DNA of 38,053 nucleotides, taken from NCBI GenBank assembly GCA_900315765.1, contig ONAK01000013.1, forward strand, positions 1 to 38,053. Reading direction: 5' to 3'. Below the pieces are notes generated by a model. The model had not been told where the DNA came from and made no database searches. It saw only the letters and a list, made by a program, of their open reading frames with translations. Shown here one piece after another: positions 8,957 to 19,334 of the stretch. The position numbers and the translations under genes are program-made. This stretch comes from an uncultured Prevotella sp. (lineage in GTDB: Bacteria; Bacteroidota; Bacteroidia; Bacteroidales; Bacteroidaceae). Every line of letters begins with the position of its first letter. Position 1 is the stretch's first letter.

Positions 8957-10044
8957 AAATACTATTGGTTGGCGAGTATAGTAATGTTCACGCCACTCTG
9001 GCTTTAGGGTTGCGAGAGCTGGGGCATGAAGTCTGCGTTATATCTAACGGCGACTTTTTCAAGGATTACCCACGCGATATTGATGTGGCGCGCAAGCCCG
9101 GCAAGCTGGGAGGCATACGGCTCATGACAAAGCTATATAGTCTGCTCCCCAAGTTGCGAGGCTACGATATTGTACAACTCATTAACCCCATATTCTTCGA
9201 ACTGAAAGCCGAGCGCCTCTTCTGGTTCTACCGCTATCTGCGCAAGCACAACAAGCGCGTGTTCCTTGGTGCCTTCGGTATGGATTACTATTGGACATAC
9301 GCATGTACCTTTGAGAAGCCGCTGCGCTATAGCGACTTCAACATCGGCGACGAAGTGCGTACCGATGCCGAAGCCATCTACTATCAGCACGATTGGCTTG
9401 GCACCGCCAAAGAGCAACTCAACAAATTGATTGCCAACGATTGCGACGGCATCATAGCCGGACTATACGAGTATTGGGCATGCTATCATCCCCATTTTGC
9501 AAATAAAACCTGCTTTATCCCCTTTCCTATTAAATTGCCCGACAGCTATCATACCGATAAGGCTCAGACGTCTAAAGTAGTTATCTTTATCGGCATCAAC
9601 CGCCAACGTTCTGCCTACAAGGGTACCGACATCATGCTGCGCGCAGCTCAAGATGTTCAGCAAAAGCATCCTGACAAAATGCAGTTGGTAAAGGTAGAGT
9701 CGGCTCCATTTGCCGAATACCAGAAACTGATGGAAGGCAGCGATGCTATACTCGACCAGTTGTATGCCTACACCCCATCGATGAACCCACTCTTGGCGAT
9801 GTCGAAAGGCATCATCTGCATTGGTGGTGGCGAGCCCGAGAACTACGAGATTATAAACGAAACGGAACTACGACCAATCATAAACATAGAACCCACTTAC
9901 GATAGTGTCTTTCATGAGTTGGAGCAACTGGTACTTCATCCCGAACGTATTCCCGAACTGAAACGCCAAAGTGTGGAATACGTACGCAAGCACCACGATT
10001 ACCTGAAGGTAGCCCAGCAATACCTTGACTTCTGGACAAAATAA
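8953..10044 (+). CDS. GT-B glycosyltransferase (GT4/GT1-like)
   Basis: Retaining-type glycosyltransferase with a two-domain GT-B look, 363 residues. The N-terminal Rossmann half begins MKILLVGEYSNVHATLALG with LRELGHEVCVIS. The C-terminal half has VVIFIGINRQRSAYKGTD and the donor-site segment DQLYAYTPSMNPLLAMSKG followed by GGGEPENYEI, resembling the E-X7-E region of GT4 enzymes. Start ATG 8953 overlaps the previous stop (ATGA), so translation is coupled; an upstream extension to 8875 is only the neighbour's other frame. A strong hairpin terminator follows, ending the operon. Sugar specificity is unknown. Confidence 0.82.
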   Translation: MKILLVGEYSNVHATLALGLRELGHEVCVISNGDFFKDYPRDIDVARKPGKLGGIRLMTKLYSLLPKLRGYDIVQLINPIFFELKAERLFWFYRYLRKHNKRVFLGAFGMDYYWTYACTFEKPLRYSDFNIGDEVRTDAEAIYYQHDWLGTAKEQLNKLIANDCDGIIAGLYEYWACYHPHFANKTCFIPFPIKLPDSYHTDKAQTSKVVIFIGINRQRSAYKGTDIMLRAAQDVQQKHPDKMQLVKVESAPFAEYQKLMEGSDAILDQLYAYTPSMNPLLAMSKGIICIGGGEPENYEIINETELRPIINIEPTYDSVFHELEQLVLHPERIPELKRQSVEYVRKHHDYLKVAQQYLDFWTK

Positions 10045-10045
10045 A

Positions 10046-10076
10046 AGCTCCACATTTCTGTGGAGCTAATTTTTTG
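10046..10076. terminator. Bidirectional rho-independent terminator
   Basis: A perfect 9-bp stem AGCTCCACA / TGTGGAGCT (10046-10054 and 10059-10067) with a TTTC loop is followed by AATTTTTT and preceded by A-rich sequence. It lies between the convergent glycosyltransferase (+) and rpsP (-) genes and can serve both. Confidence 0.9.
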
Positions 10077-10095
10077 TCTTCTGCTATTTTCAAGC

Positions 10096-10653
10096 TTATG
10101 CCTCAGCAGGAGCCTCCTCAGCTGCGGGTGCCTCTGCAGCAGCCTCCTCTGTAGCAGCCTCAGCAGCCTCAGCCTCTGCCTTAGCAGCAGCCTCTGCAGC
10201 CTTCTTGTCAGCTACCTTCTTAGCAATAGCCTCGTTAACAGCCTTCTCTGCCTTCAGTGCCTCTGCAGCAGCCTCTTTCTTAGCCTTAGCCTCAGCCTCA
10301 GCAATCTTGGCCAGACCATTCTGCTTGTCAGCCTTCCATGCGTCGAACTTCTTCTGGCATGTAGCCTCGTCGAAAGCGCCCTTCTTTACGCCACCCTTCA
10401 GGTGCTTCATCAGGTAAACGCCCTCACGGCTCAGGATGTTACGTACAGTGTCAGTGGGCTGAGCACCTGTCTCTACCCAGTACAGTGCACGCTCGAAATT
10501 CAGGTCTACTGTGGCAGGATTGGTGTTAGGGTTGTAAGTACCAATCTTTTCAGTGAAACGACCATCACGTGGTGCACGAGCGTCGGCGATTACGATGCTG
10601 TAGAAAGCATAACCTTTGCGACCACCGCGCTGCAATCTGATTTTTGTTGCCAT
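10096..10653 (-). CDS. rpsP: 30S ribosomal protein S16 with extended Ala/Glu/Lys tail
   Basis: Small-subunit ribosomal protein. Residues 1 to about 85 are the S16 domain ([20 protein letters not shown], then GTYNPNTNP and [20 protein letters not shown]). The remaining 100 residues form a lysine-containing linker and then a tail made almost wholly of Ala, Glu and Lys, ending EEAPAEA. Classical S16 is only about 80-90 residues; long tails of this kind are, to my knowledge, common in Bacteroidetes. It is transcribed alone, between glycosyltransferase genes on the other strand. Its -7 element is at 10719-10726. Confidence 0.96.
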   Translation of the reverse strand: MATKIRLQRGGRKGYAFYSIVIADARAPRDGRFTEKIGTYNPNTNPATVDLNFERALYWVETGAQPTDTVRNILSREGVYLMKHLKGGVKKGAFDEATCQKKFDAWKADKQNGLAKIAEAEAKAKKEAAAEALKAEKAVNEAIAKKVADKKAAEAAAKAEAEAAEAATEEAAAEAPAAEEAPAEA

Positions 10654-10718
10654 TTTTTAAATCTTTAATTTTTAATTAATAAATTGAATTTCATGCTCTT
10701 ATCTCGTAAAAGCGGGTG

Positions 10719-10726
10719 CAAAGTTA
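10719..10726 (-). promoter_or_regulatory. -7 element of rpsP
   Basis: Minus-strand TAACTTTG followed by C is a full -7 match, predicting a leader of about 60 nt. No -33 TTTG is seen; that position falls inside a degenerate heptamer array at 10736-10763. Confidence 0.65.
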
Positions 10727-10735
10727 CGACAAAAA

Positions 10736-10763
10736 AGTGAATAGTTAATAGTGAAAAGTAAAA
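10736..10763. repeat. Degenerate 7-bp tandem array
   Basis: Four head-to-tail heptamers, AGTGAAT AGTTAAT AGTGAAA AGTAAAA, lie in the gap between the divergent rpsP and GT2 genes. The unit is the same as the AGTGAAT unit found at lptE. Confidence 0.6.
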
Positions 10764-10823
10764 AAGTTCTTTATTTTTAACTATTTTTGGGTAGAAAAGC
10801 ATCGATAGCTGACTGAAAATGCT

Positions 10824-10831
10824 TATTTTTG
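10824..10831 (+). promoter_or_regulatory. -7 element of the GT2 gene at 10841
   Basis: TATTTTTG followed by C lies 9 nt before ATG 10841, so the leader is at most about 5 nt. It also rules out the in-frame TTG at 10829, which lies within the element. No clear -33 box. Confidence 0.6.
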
Positions 10832-10840
10832 CACACTGTA

Positions 10841-11734
10841 ATGAGCAATAAGGCATTATCAATACTCATCCCGATATACAATTCAGTTTGCGTTAATCAG
10901 GTTAAGGAACTATCCGCTCAAGCCCAGAAACTTAACGTAGACTATGAGATTATTGTGGCCGACGACGACTCGCCCCTCAAGGATGTCACGAGAGCCAATG
11001 AGGTCATCAACGATATGCCCAATTGCCAGTATATCATCAAGCCCACCAACACCGGTAGTGCTGCCACGCGAAATTTTCTGGCTGAAAAGAGCCGCTATCC
11101 CTGGCTTCTATTCATCGATTGCGATGTAGAAATCAGCACCCCCTCGTTCCTATATACTTATTTATTATATATAGACAAGGATTACACTGTTATAAACGGT
11201 GGTATAGCCGTGGCCGATAACCCGCTGATGAATAGCAATCTGAGATACATCTACGAGAAGCGCGCCGAGGCCGATCACACAGCTGCCAGACGACAAAAGC
11301 AGCGCTATCAGGAGTTCCGTTCCACCAACTTCATGATTCGTCGCGATGTATTTCTTCAGCATCCTTTCGACGAACGTTTCACCAAGAGCGGCTACGAGGA
11401 TGTGCTTTTTGGCAAACACCTCAAACTCAACAATACCTCTATCCTGCACATCGACAATCCAGTAACGATGACCGAGTTTGAGACCAACCCCGATTACGTT
11501 GCCAAAACGGAGCGCAATCTGCGCACGCTATACCAGTTTCGTAGCGACTTGCGTGGTTATTCGCGCTTGCTCACGTTGGTATCGGGCATTCATATCCCCG
11601 CCATTCTGTGGCTCATGCGCCTCTGGCACCGTATGTTTGGAGCAATAGAAAGGCGGAATCTCTGTGGATCCCGCCCTTATCTCTTGGTTTTCAAACTCTA
11701 CCGCCTGGGGTATTACCTGAAGCTTACTCGATAA
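10841..11734 (+). CDS. Family 2 glycosyltransferase
   Basis: GT-A glycosyltransferase of 297 residues. It starts MSNKALSILIPIYNSVCVNQ, then EIIVADDDSPLKD and KPTNTGSAATRNFLAEKS. The DXD equivalent is FIDCDVEIS, and the downstream acceptor-side segment RSTNFMIRRDVF and GYEDVLFGKHL is present. The C-terminal part (LVSGIHIPAILWLMRLWHRMF) is hydrophobic and may touch the membrane. It is separated from the other three glycosyltransferases by rpsP on the opposite strand and has its own promoter. Its 3' end overlaps the convergent exported-protein gene by 11 nt. Confidence 0.85.
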   Translation: MSNKALSILIPIYNSVCVNQVKELSAQAQKLNVDYEIIVADDDSPLKDVTRANEVINDMPNCQYIIKPTNTGSAATRNFLAEKSRYPWLLFIDCDVEISTPSFLYTYLLYIDKDYTVINGGIAVADNPLMNSNLRYIYEKRAEADHTAARRQKQRYQEFRSTNFMIRRDVFLQHPFDERFTKSGYEDVLFGKHLKLNNTSILHIDNPVTMTEFETNPDYVAKTERNLRTLYQFRSDLRGYSRLLTLVSGIHIPAILWLMRLWHRMFGAIERRNLCGSRPYLLVFKLYRLGYYLKLTR

Positions 11735-12188
11735 CCGAGAAGGTTAATTTCTCGTAACCCTCAAAATCGTCAAACTGAATCTGGAAGTTGGCATACTGGT
11801 AATAGTTACCACCTGTATTATGAGTATCCTTCAGTGAGTTACTCTTAGCCAGGGTATTCAGAATCTGATTGTAAACCACCTTATCGTTCTTGTCATCAGG
11901 AATCTGGATAGCCATAGAGGTAACGATTCCGCCTACAACCTTGTAGGTGTAATCACCAGCAGCATAAAGCTGAAACTCGTCGGTTTCCAGAATTGTCTCA
12001 AGTTCACCAACTTTCTCTACGAGTTCATCGTATGTAAGATTCACATGAGTAATGGGCACACGATTCTCGTCGAGCTTAATATAAGTGGTATCACACTCAT
12101 TGGTGACTTGATTCTCTTCTGCGTAGCTAACAATCGGCCCCATCATCAGGGCGATCAGCAAAATTGTTACTTTTTCTCTCATCTTCAT
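11724..12188 (-). CDS. Small exported protein of unknown function
   Basis: I do not recognise the family. It has 154 residues from ATG 12188; ATG 12203 (159 residues) and ATG 12182 are alternatives. A signal peptide is visible (MKMREKVTILLIALMMGPIVSYA), then a mature part with a predicted helix (LTYDELVEKVGELETILE) and several strands (FQLYAAGDYTYKVVGGIV, YYQYANFQIQFDDF). No lipobox Cys is present, so a soluble periplasmic protein is likely. The promoter at 12214-12245 would start transcription around 12209, too close to ATG 12203, which favours the downstream starts. Its 3' end overlaps the GT2 gene by 11 nt. Confidence 0.7.
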   Translation of the reverse strand: MKMREKVTILLIALMMGPIVSYAEENQVTNECDTTYIKLDENRVPITHVNLTYDELVEKVGELETILETDEFQLYAAGDYTYKVVGGIVTSMAIQIPDDKNDKVVYNQILNTLAKSNSLKDTHNTGGNYYQYANFQIQFDDFEGYEKLTFSVIE

Positions 12189-12213
12189 ATCAATCCATCT
12201 CATTTTTCCGATG

Positions 12214-12245
12214 CAAAGGTAATAATTTATAAGCTACTCACCAAG
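12214..12245 (-). promoter_or_regulatory. Bacteroidetes-type promoter of the exported-protein gene
   Basis: On the minus strand CTTG (12245-12242), a 20 bp spacer, then TACCTTTG (12221-12214). Confidence 0.7.
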
Positions 12246-12270
12246 CCTTTTTGGCTAAAAATTCATAAAA

Positions 12271-12319
12271 TAACCATCTGAGGCATACTTTTTGACTGAA
12301 ATCAAGCCTCAGATGGTTA
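12271..12319. terminator. Long hairpin downstream of lacZ
   Basis: A perfect 14-bp stem TAACCATCTGAGGC (12271-12284) / GCCTCAGATGGTTA (12306-12319) has a 21-nt loop. On the lacZ strand it is followed by TTTTATGAATTTTT, so it can act as a terminator. The loop is longer than usual. Confidence 0.65.
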
Positions 12320-12324
12320 CATTT

Positions 12325-12351
12325 TGCTATAAATTGTGCATTTTTATAGCA
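12325..12351. terminator. Second hairpin directly after the lacZ stop codon
   Basis: TGCTATAAA (12325-12333) and TTTATAGCA (12343-12351) form a 9-bp A/T-rich stem with a 9-nt loop, starting 4 nt past the lacZ stop. It has no clean U-tract, so it may stabilise the 3' end or work together with the hairpin at 12271-12319. Confidence 0.45.
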
Positions 12352-12355
12352 CAAA

Positions 12356-15490
<3,135 letters not shown>

Positions 15491-15522
15491 TTAGTTTTGA
15501 ATTAATTGATTTAAATTTCGCG

Positions 15523-15530
15523 CAAAGATA
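15523..15530 (-). promoter_or_regulatory. -7 element of lacZ
   Basis: Minus-strand TATCTTTG followed by C is a full -7 match, about 32 nt of leader before ATG 15487. The -33 region falls at the start of a degenerate heptamer array and has no TTTG. Confidence 0.65.
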
Positions 15531-15545
15531 CAACTATTTTTCCAC

Positions 15546-15573
15546 TTTTCACTATTCGGCATTTACTTTTCAC
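15546..15573. repeat. Degenerate 7-bp tandem array between divergent promoters
   Basis: Four heptamer units TTTTCAC TATTCGG CATTTAC TTTTCAC lie between the lacZ and DUF6057-like -7 elements. They resemble the TTCACTA unit at lptE. Confidence 0.5.
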
Positions 15574-15583
15574 TTTTTTTTCG

Positions 15584-15591
15584 TACCTTTG
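15584..15591 (+). promoter_or_regulatory. -7 element of the DUF6057-like operon
   Basis: TACCTTTG followed by C matches TAnnTTTG and lies 22 nt before ATG 15614. The upstream -33 position holds T-rich heptamer repeat rather than TTTG. Confidence 0.65.
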
Positions 15592-15613
15592 CGGACAAAT
15601 TATAAACATTACA

Positions 15614-17419
15614 ATGAAAAAATACCTATCTATAGCATCATGGCTGGCAGCTCCGTTGGTTCTTGTCATAGCCCTGATATGGTTCGAGAGCGATCTGCTT
15701 TGGAAGATCCAGCAGTTCAATCTCTTCCTCTCTACCCCGCTGTTTTTCAAGCAGATGATGGTTACCTCGGGAGGCTTCCTCACTTACGTAGCCAGCTACT
15801 TCACGCAGTATTTCTATTACCCCTGGCTCGGAGCCCTTATCTTCGGCCTCTGGGTAGCGCTGCTCATGTGGCTCACCAAGCGCACATTCCGCATTCAGAA
15901 TAAGTACAATGCCCTGCTGCTCATACCCGCAGCCCTTGTGGTTGTGGCAAATATGGATCTTGGCTACTGGCACTATATGCTCAAGCTTCGCGGCTATTTC
16001 TACGCACCCGTCATCGGCACCTCGGCCGTGCTGGCCCTGCTGTGGCTGTTTCGCGTGCTGCCTCAGCGTTTCCGCCTGCCTTTAGTGGTTATCACCGCTG
16101 CTGTGGGCTATCCGCTGCTTGGTGCCTACGGTCTTGCTGCCGTACTGCTCATGGCCCTGTGGTCGTGGCGTCTTCAGGGCAGCCGCACCTCAAGCGCTGT
16201 GCTCTCGGCCGTAGCCCTGCTCTGCATCGCAGCCATACCGCTGCTGTTCTACCGCTACGTGTATTATCAGACGGCCCTTGCCGACGCCTGGACCACAGCC
16301 CTGCCTGTGTTCATTCTCCGCGAGCCGTTCCCGCTCTATTATATCCCCTACGGCTTGCTGCTGCTCTTCCTCGTAGCCATGGTGCTCTGTTGGGGCATCT
16401 CTCTGCCCGAGCGCCTTCACGGCAAGCTGCGCCTTGCCCTCAACACCCTTGCAGGCCTTGGCATCTGCCTCACCGCCTACTTCTGGTATAGCGATGCCAA
16501 CTTCCACCACGAGCTGCGCATGCAGCACTGCATCGAGCGCCTCGACTGGGTGGGTGTCGTCAAGGAGGGCACACGTCAGGGCACCGAGCCCACACGCTCC
16601 ATCGTCATCATGCACAACCTCGCCCTGAGCCGCCTTGGCCGTCAGGTCGACGATATGTATAACTTCCCCAAGGGCTCGGCCCCGTATGCCACCCCGCTGC
16701 CCGTATATACCTATCATATAATAGGCAAGCTGATGTACTACAACTTCGGTTTGACTAACGATTGCCACCGCATCTGTATGGAAGATGGCGTGGAGTACGG
16801 TTGGCGCCCCGAGCTGTTGCAATATATGGCCCGCTGCGCCCTGCTCAACGGCGAGTATAATGCCGCCCGCAAGTTCCTCAATCAGTTGCGCGCCACCACC
16901 TTCTTCGGCAGTTGGGCTAACCACTTCCAGAATCTTATCGACCACCCCGACCTTATAGCCAAGGTGCCCGAGACGGCACCCATCACCCACATGATGCAGT
17001 ACGACAACCGTCTGGGCAGCGATCAGGGCTATGTCGAGAAGTTCATTATGAACCTGCTGGCAGAGATTGACTCCGATGATCCTTACTTTCAGGAGAACGC
17101 CGTGCTTGCCGCCATGTGGACGCGCGACCCCGAGCTCTTCTGGCCACGTTTCGTACACTACGGTCGCCTGCATCCCCACGACAAGATTCCGCGCATCTTC
17201 CAGGAGGCCGCCTATCTCTTTGCCAACATGCAGCATCTGGCCGCAGTCAACACCGTTCCTTTCCGTTCCGATGTCAAGGCCACCTATCAGCAGTTCATGC
17301 TCCAGCTGCAGCAGATGGACGGTCAGCCCATCGAGAGGGTTCGTGCCGCCCTCTACCCCATGTTCGGCCACACCTATTTCTACGAGTATTATTTCCTTAA
17401 AGATATCACCTATTTCTGA
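15614..17419 (+). CDS. Polytopic membrane protein, DUF6057-like
   Basis: Function unknown; 601 residues. The N-terminal half (to about residue 300) contains roughly nine hydrophobic helices, beginning YLSIASWLAAPLVLVIALIW, with short charged loops. The C-terminal 300 residues are soluble and helical, with TPR-like spacing (RPELLQYMARCALLNGEYNA, AARKFLNQLR), and should face the periplasm or cytosol as one domain. The architecture resembles the Bacteroidales family I know as DUF6057; this is recollection, not a search. It is co-transcribed with the lipoprotein gene 6 nt downstream. Two hand-counted 60-base lines inside it are 57% and 60% G+C, against 48-50% for two lines elsewhere. Confidence 0.75.
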   Translation: MKKYLSIASWLAAPLVLVIALIWFESDLLWKIQQFNLFLSTPLFFKQMMVTSGGFLTYVASYFTQYFYYPWLGALIFGLWVALLMWLTKRTFRIQNKYNALLLIPAALVVVANMDLGYWHYMLKLRGYFYAPVIGTSAVLALLWLFRVLPQRFRLPLVVITAAVGYPLLGAYGLAAVLLMALWSWRLQGSRTSSAVLSAVALLCIAAIPLLFYRYVYYQTALADAWTTALPVFILREPFPLYYIPYGLLLLFLVAMVLCWGISLPERLHGKLRLALNTLAGLGICLTAYFWYSDANFHHELRMQHCIERLDWVGVVKEGTRQGTEPTRSIVIMHNLALSRLGRQVDDMYNFPKGSAPYATPLPVYTYHIIGKLMYYNFGLTNDCHRICMEDGVEYGWRPELLQYMARCALLNGEYNAARKFLNQLRATTFFGSWANHFQNLIDHPDLIAKVPETAPITHMMQYDNRLGSDQGYVEKFIMNLLAEIDSDDPYFQENAVLAAMWTRDPELFWPRFVHYGRLHPHDKIPRIFQEAAYLFANMQHLAAVNTVPFRSDVKATYQQFMLQLQQMDGQPIERVRAALYPMFGHTYFYEYYFLKDITYF

Positions 17420-17425
17420 TTCATC

Positions 17426-18922
17426 ATGTCTATACGTAACATATCATTCTCCCTGCTCCTCGTGTTGCTGCTTGCCGCCTGCGGCAGTAGCGTTCCCACC
17501 GAGTATAACAAGAGCCAGCAGCTGCCCGCCATCTATCCCGACTACTGCGGCGTAACCGTACCACAGAACATCGCCCCGCTCAATTTCCTTTGCGATGGCG
17601 ATACCGCCAAGCCCATGGTGGCCCGCTTCACCACCTCTAATCAGCAGATAGTGTGCAGCGGCAATAAGATAGAGATTGACGCCGACGATTGGCGCGCACT
17701 TGTGGCCGATGCCATAGGCAAGGCCATCAAGGTAGAGGTGTTCATCAAGACCGATGGCCAGTGGACCCTCTACAAGCCCTTCAACATCTATGTCTCGGCC
17801 GATTCTATCGACCCCTATATCTCTTACCGCCTCATCTCGCCCTCGTATGTATCTTACGAGGAGCTCACCATATCGCAGCGCTGCCTCGAAAATTTCTCCG
17901 AGAGCGTCATCTACGATAACATGCTGTGCAGCACCGAGCTCTCAGGCCAGTGCATCAACTGCCACAGCTACCAGCAGTACAATCCCCAGCGCATGCAGTT
18001 CCACGCCCGCCAGAACCTTGGCGGCACCGTTGTGGCCTACGATGGCAAGCTGCGCAAGATCAACATGAAGCACGACTCGATTCTCTCTGCCGGCGTCTAT
18101 CCCGCTTGGCACCCCACGCTGCCACTCATCGTCTACTCCACCAACTCTACCCATCAGACGTTCCACACCACCGATCCCAATAAGATCGAGGTTTTCGATA
18201 GCGCCAGCGACCTCATTGCCTACGATGTAGAGCACAACCGCGTGGTTAACATCGAGAACGACTCTACCGAGTTCGAGGTGTTCCCCGCATGGAGCCCCGA
18301 TGGCACCCAGCTGTACTACTGCAGCGCCCACTTCGAGTTCCCCGACTCTATCCAGGATAAGGGCCTCGAGGTCATCACCCGTTCATACTCCATCAAGTAT
18401 AACATCTACCGCAAGCGCTTCAACCCGCAGACCGGTGAGTTCTCGCCCCGCGAGCTTGTTTTCGATGCTGCAGCCATGGATAAGAGCGCCACGCTGCCTC
18501 GCATCTCGCCCGATGGCCGTTTCCTTATGTTCACCCTTGCCGAGTATGGCGTGTTCCACATCTGGCATCGCGATGCCGACCTCTGGATGCTCAACCTCCG
18601 CAGCATGCATGCAGCACCCGCCAAGGCACTTAACTCGCCCGACACCGAGAGCTATCACTCTTGGAGCAGCAACGGCCGCTGGGTAGTGTTCAGCTCGCGC
18701 CGCTACGATGGCAACTACACCCGCCCCTTCATTGCCCACGTCGACAGTAAGGGCCGCCAGAGCAAGCCTTTCGAGCTGCCCTGTGCCGACCCCGACTATC
18801 ATCGTCAGTTCATGAAGTGCTATAATGTTCCCGAGTTCATGTCGGGCCCTGTAACCATCACCCCTCAGCAGTTCGCCGACATCCTAAAGACCGCAGGCGA
18901 GACCGTGAGCTACGGGAAGTAG
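17426..18922 (+). CDS. Lipoprotein with PD40/TolB-like beta-propeller and a CXXCH motif
   Basis: Predicted outer- or inner-membrane-anchored lipoprotein of 498 residues, function unknown. The signal peptide MSIRNISFSLLLVLLLAAC ends in lipobox LAAC. The C-terminal half holds propeller blades with repeated PAWHP, PAWSPDGTQLYY, PRISPDGRFLMF and HSWSSNGRWVVFSSRR, characteristic of PD40/TolB repeats. Before them, at residues 176-180, lies CINCH, a CXXCH that matches a c-type heme attachment site, with a further Cys a few residues upstream (NMLCSTE). Ligand candidates cannot be settled by eye. It starts 6 nt after the membrane protein gene, which implies a joint function, and shares its high G+C content. 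Confidence 0.75.
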   Translation: MSIRNISFSLLLVLLLAACGSSVPTEYNKSQQLPAIYPDYCGVTVPQNIAPLNFLCDGDTAKPMVARFTTSNQQIVCSGNKIEIDADDWRALVADAIGKAIKVEVFIKTDGQWTLYKPFNIYVSADSIDPYISYRLISPSYVSYEELTISQRCLENFSESVIYDNMLCSTELSGQCINCHSYQQYNPQRMQFHARQNLGGTVVAYDGKLRKINMKHDSILSAGVYPAWHPTLPLIVYSTNSTHQTFHTTDPNKIEVFDSASDLIAYDVEHNRVVNIENDSTEFEVFPAWSPDGTQLYYCSAHFEFPDSIQDKGLEVITRSYSIKYNIYRKRFNPQTGEFSPRELVFDAAAMDKSATLPRISPDGRFLMFTLAEYGVFHIWHRDADLWMLNLRSMHAAPAKALNSPDTESYHSWSSNGRWVVFSSRRYDGNYTRPFIAHVDSKGRQSKPFELPCADPDYHRQFMKCYNVPEFMSGPVTITPQQFADILKTAGETVSYGK

Positions 18923-18970
18923 CGCGTAGTCGAGATAACAAAGAGGAAGGGTGGCATGTCGAGCGGACTA

Positions 18971-19085
18971 CCCCCTTTTGTCATGTCGAGCGGAGTCGAG
19001 ACATCTCTGCGGCTTGCCGCTTGCGCCTTTGGGCGCATTCATGAGATCTCTCCACGCGCTTCGCTTGGTCGAGATGACAAGGGGG
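18971..19085. repeat. Palindromic interspersed repeat (about 115 bp)
   Basis: Outer arms CCCCCTTTTGTCATGTCGAG (from 18971) and its imperfect complement TCGAGATGACAAGGGGG (to 19085) enclose ATCTC/GAGAT arms and two compact hairpins, GCGGC-TT-GCCGC and TGCGCC-TTT-GGGCGCA. An extra partial copy (CATGTCGAGCGGA) begins at 18955. Repeats of this style, reading GTCATnTCGAnC...AGTGGAGAnATCTC, are familiar from Bacteroidetes genomes. No coding is seen. It lies directly after the lipoprotein gene and may act as a 3' RNA structure. Confidence 0.7.
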
Positions 19086-19094
19086 TGAGGGTAA

Positions 19095-19140
19095 CCACTA
19101 AAATTACCTCTAACCACTATCCACTAAAATTACCAACTAT
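19095..19140. repeat. 14-bp direct repeat and heptamer units before the smalltalk gene
   Basis: CCACTAAAATTACC occurs at 19095-19108 and again at 19121-19134. Heptamers ACCACTA TCCACTA AAATTAC CAACTAT can be read at 19113-19140, and the last one supplies the A and T of the start codon. Confidence 0.5.
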
Positions 19141-19240
19141 GACAAAGAAAGAAACCATTAAGTTCGTTGTGCAGCTCATCGCATCGATTGCATCGGCAAT
19201 ATTGACGGCACTGGGTGCAACGAGTTGCATGGGCATGTAG
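19139..19240 (+). CDS. Smalltalk protein (33-residue membrane peptide)
   Basis: A tiny hydrophobic peptide: MTKKETIKFVVQLIASIAS, then AILTALGATSCMGM. A short basic start, one membrane helix and a terminal ATSCMGM (lipobox-like Cys) match the Bacteroidales smalltalk family, which I know as about 30-35 residues and usually next to an HU-like DNA-binding gene and an amidase gene. Neither partner is here. The frame is open upstream to 18956, but that part is the palindromic repeat, so the family-consistent ATG at 19139 is the start. No promoter was recognised. Function is unknown for the family. Confidence 0.8.
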   Translation: MTKKETIKFVVQLIASIASAILTALGATSCMGM

Positions 19241-19283
19241 CGCTCGGCCATAAGGCTGCAAAAACACAAACACACAAAAAAAA

Positions 19284-19309
19284 TCCCCTCCTGATACTTC
19301 AGAAAGGGA
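19284..19309. terminator. Rho-independent terminator of the rlmN-secG operon
   Basis: Minus strand: an 11-bp stem with G-U wobbles, TCCCTTTCTGA / TCAGGAGGGGA (arms 19299-19309 and 19284-19294), a 4-nt loop, then TTTTTTTT. It follows secG by about 25 nt. On the plus strand it is followed by ATTTTATTTTTTTT, so it may also stop smalltalk transcription. Confidence 0.85.
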
Positions 19310-19334
19310 ATTTTATTTTTTTTAATAAGAAGTT

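Noticed and set aside
5581-12203. Complete capsule or O-antigen locus
   Set aside because: Only a flippase and four glycosyltransferases are present; no polymerase, chain-length regulator, nucleotide-sugar synthesis genes or initiating transferase were found.
16190-17371. 393-codon open frame on the minus strand
   Set aside because: It is antisense to the G+C-rich membrane-protein gene, where few stop codons are expected by chance; no family resemblance.
18956-19138. 61-codon upstream extension of the smalltalk frame
   Set aside because: It reads through the palindromic repeat; family length points to ATG 19139.
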